Shown here in pieces: positions 21,695 to 22,462 of a DNA stretch of 22,462 nt (positions within the stretch are counted from its first letter, which is position 1; the number at the start of each line of letters is the position of its first letter). This DNA comes from an uncultured Lachnospiraceae bacterium. GTDB lineage: Bacteria; Bacillota_A; Clostridia; Lachnospirales; Lachnospiraceae. A model generated the notes under the pieces. The model was not told where the DNA came from. It worked only from the letters and a program-made list of their open reading frames with translations, and did not search any database. A program made the translations under genes and the position numbers. The stretch is taken from contig CADBQK010000244.1 in NCBI GenBank assembly GCA_902796775.1, positions 1-22,462 of the forward strand. Direction: 5' to 3'.

Positions 21695-22462
21695 ATGGAT
21701 AAGGGTATTCATAACAGGCAGAAAAAAATAGCCAGTATCAATGATATGTCGGGATTTGGCCGATGCTCCCTGGCAGCTGCCCTTCCCCTGATTTCCAGGC
21801 TGGGCGTTCAGTGTTGTCCGCTGCCGACGGCAATCTTGTCAAACCATACTGGTTTTGAGGACTTTTATTTTTATGATTTTACCAGCCATATGCGGGAGTA
21901 CATGGTGCAGTGGAAAAAACTGGATCTGCGTTTTGACGGGATCATGTCCGGGTTTCTGGGCTCTGCCCTGCAGATCGATATAGTACGGGAGTTCTTGGAT
22001 TTGTTTGATGATGGAGATTGCACAGTGATCATCGACCCTGTGATGGGTGATTACGGAAAACTCTATTCAACCTACACGCAGGAAATGTGCGAAGAGATGA
22101 AGCAGCTGGTGGATTACGCAGACATCCTGACACCGAATACGACAGAGGCCTGTATCCTGACAGGAACGCCATACAAGGAGAACTTTTCCGAGGAGGAGCT
22201 GTTTGGGATGGCAGCAAAACTCTCTGCCCAGGGGCCGGATAAGGTTGTGATCACAGGAGTCGACAGGGGATCCTGTCTGGAGAACTACTGTTATGAAGCC
22301 GGCAGAGGAAAGGGGAAAAGAGAAGCTGCAGGAAAGACGGAGAACGTACCATGTATACGTACGATCCAGCGCACACCTAAGGTGGCCAGCCAGCGCTCCG
22401 GTACGGGAGATGTATTCAGCGCTATCGTAGCGGCGGGAGCTGTAAGAGGGATCTCCTTTACA
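21695..22462 (+). CDS. Pyridoxamine kinase (3' partial)
   Basis: The frame is open from ATG 21695 to the window end (256 codons), so the gene is cut at its 3' end. It begins I-A-S-I-N-D-M-S-G-F-G-R-C-S-L, the start typical of Firmicute pyridoxamine/pyridoxal kinases of the ribokinase superfamily. It continues with I-L-S-N-H-T-G, D-P-V-M-G-D-Y-G-K-L-Y, T-P-N-T-T-E-A and the anion-hole motif R-S-G-T-G-D-V-F, whose Asp is the catalytic base. It phosphorylates B6 vitamers towards pyridoxal phosphate. A variable Gly/Lys-rich insertion (about 22300-22345) precedes the last motif. AGGAG at 21677-21681 is about 13 bases upstream, longer than optimal. Confidence 0.93.
   Translation, partial: MDKGIHNRQKKIASINDMSGFGRCSLAAALPLISRLGVQCCPLPTAILSNHTGFEDFYFYDFTSHMREYMVQWKKLDLRFDGIMSGFLGSALQIDIVREFLDLFDDGDCTVIIDPVMGDYGKLYSTYTQEMCEEMKQLVDYADILTPNTTEACILTGTPYKENFSEEELFGMAAKLSAQGPDKVVITGVDRGSCLENYCYEAGRGKGKREAAGKTENVPCIRTIQRTPKVASQRSGTGDVFSAIVAAGAVRGISFT

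Overview
The window looks like a chromosomal core segment of a moderate-GC Firmicute, most likely a Lachnospiraceae-type clostridium. The evidence is the yicC-remA-gmk-rpoZ order, a RemA-family protein, a DUF5685-type protein, a PrsA-like foldase, strong AGGAGG-type ribosome sites, sigma-A-type promoters and a split cobalamin methionine synthase. I see no insertion sequences, phage genes, CRISPR arrays, tRNA or rRNA. Both edges cut genes: an AlgJ-like SGNH protein on the left and a pyridoxamine kinase on the right.

Layout. (1) 1-3171: partial AlgX/AlgJ-like cell-surface protein, a small BspA-type leucine-rich protein and a PflX-like radical SAM protein, all on +. (2) 3168-9634: a consensus promoter overlaps the radical SAM stop codon and begins a long + run: yicC, remA, gmk, rpoZ (omega with a very acidic tail), a DUF5685-type protein, a J-domain/TPR protein, an orphan barstar and a large parvulin foldase with two acidic insertions. 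It ends at a bidirectional terminator. (3) 9730-10710: cytidine deaminase and a YfcE-type phosphoesterase on -. (4) 10873-11922: a small two-helix membrane protein on +, then a variant HPr and an SmtB-type metal-sensing repressor on -. (5) 12189-16184: metF, a free-standing MetH reactivation-domain protein and metH, divergent from the repressor across a 266-base region holding facing promoters and palindromes. (6) 16290-18181: an AlkD-like protein on + and a rearranged XdhC protein on -. (7) 18231-21631: a polar amino-acid ABC operon (two permeases, ATPase, lipoprotein receptor) resembling cysteine importers, with a small coiled-coil protein as last gene before a strong terminator. (8) 21695-end: pyridoxamine kinase.

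How the genes may work together. metF, the reactivation protein and metH form one pathway unit: MetF makes 5-methyltetrahydrofolate, MetH transfers the methyl group to homocysteine, and the separate domain rescues oxidised cobalamin. A probable zinc sensor reads away from this operon, and MetH itself needs zinc. The nearby transporter probably supplies a sulfur amino acid, and a B6 kinase follows, so 11.5-22.4 kb has a loose sulfur amino-acid theme. The yicC-rpoZ block links RNA turnover, nucleotide supply and transcription. The least understood part is the DUF5685 protein translationally coupled to omega and followed by a J-protein: its spaced aspartate motifs resemble those of head-to-head isoprenoid synthases, which I think is the best lead for an undescribed activity here.
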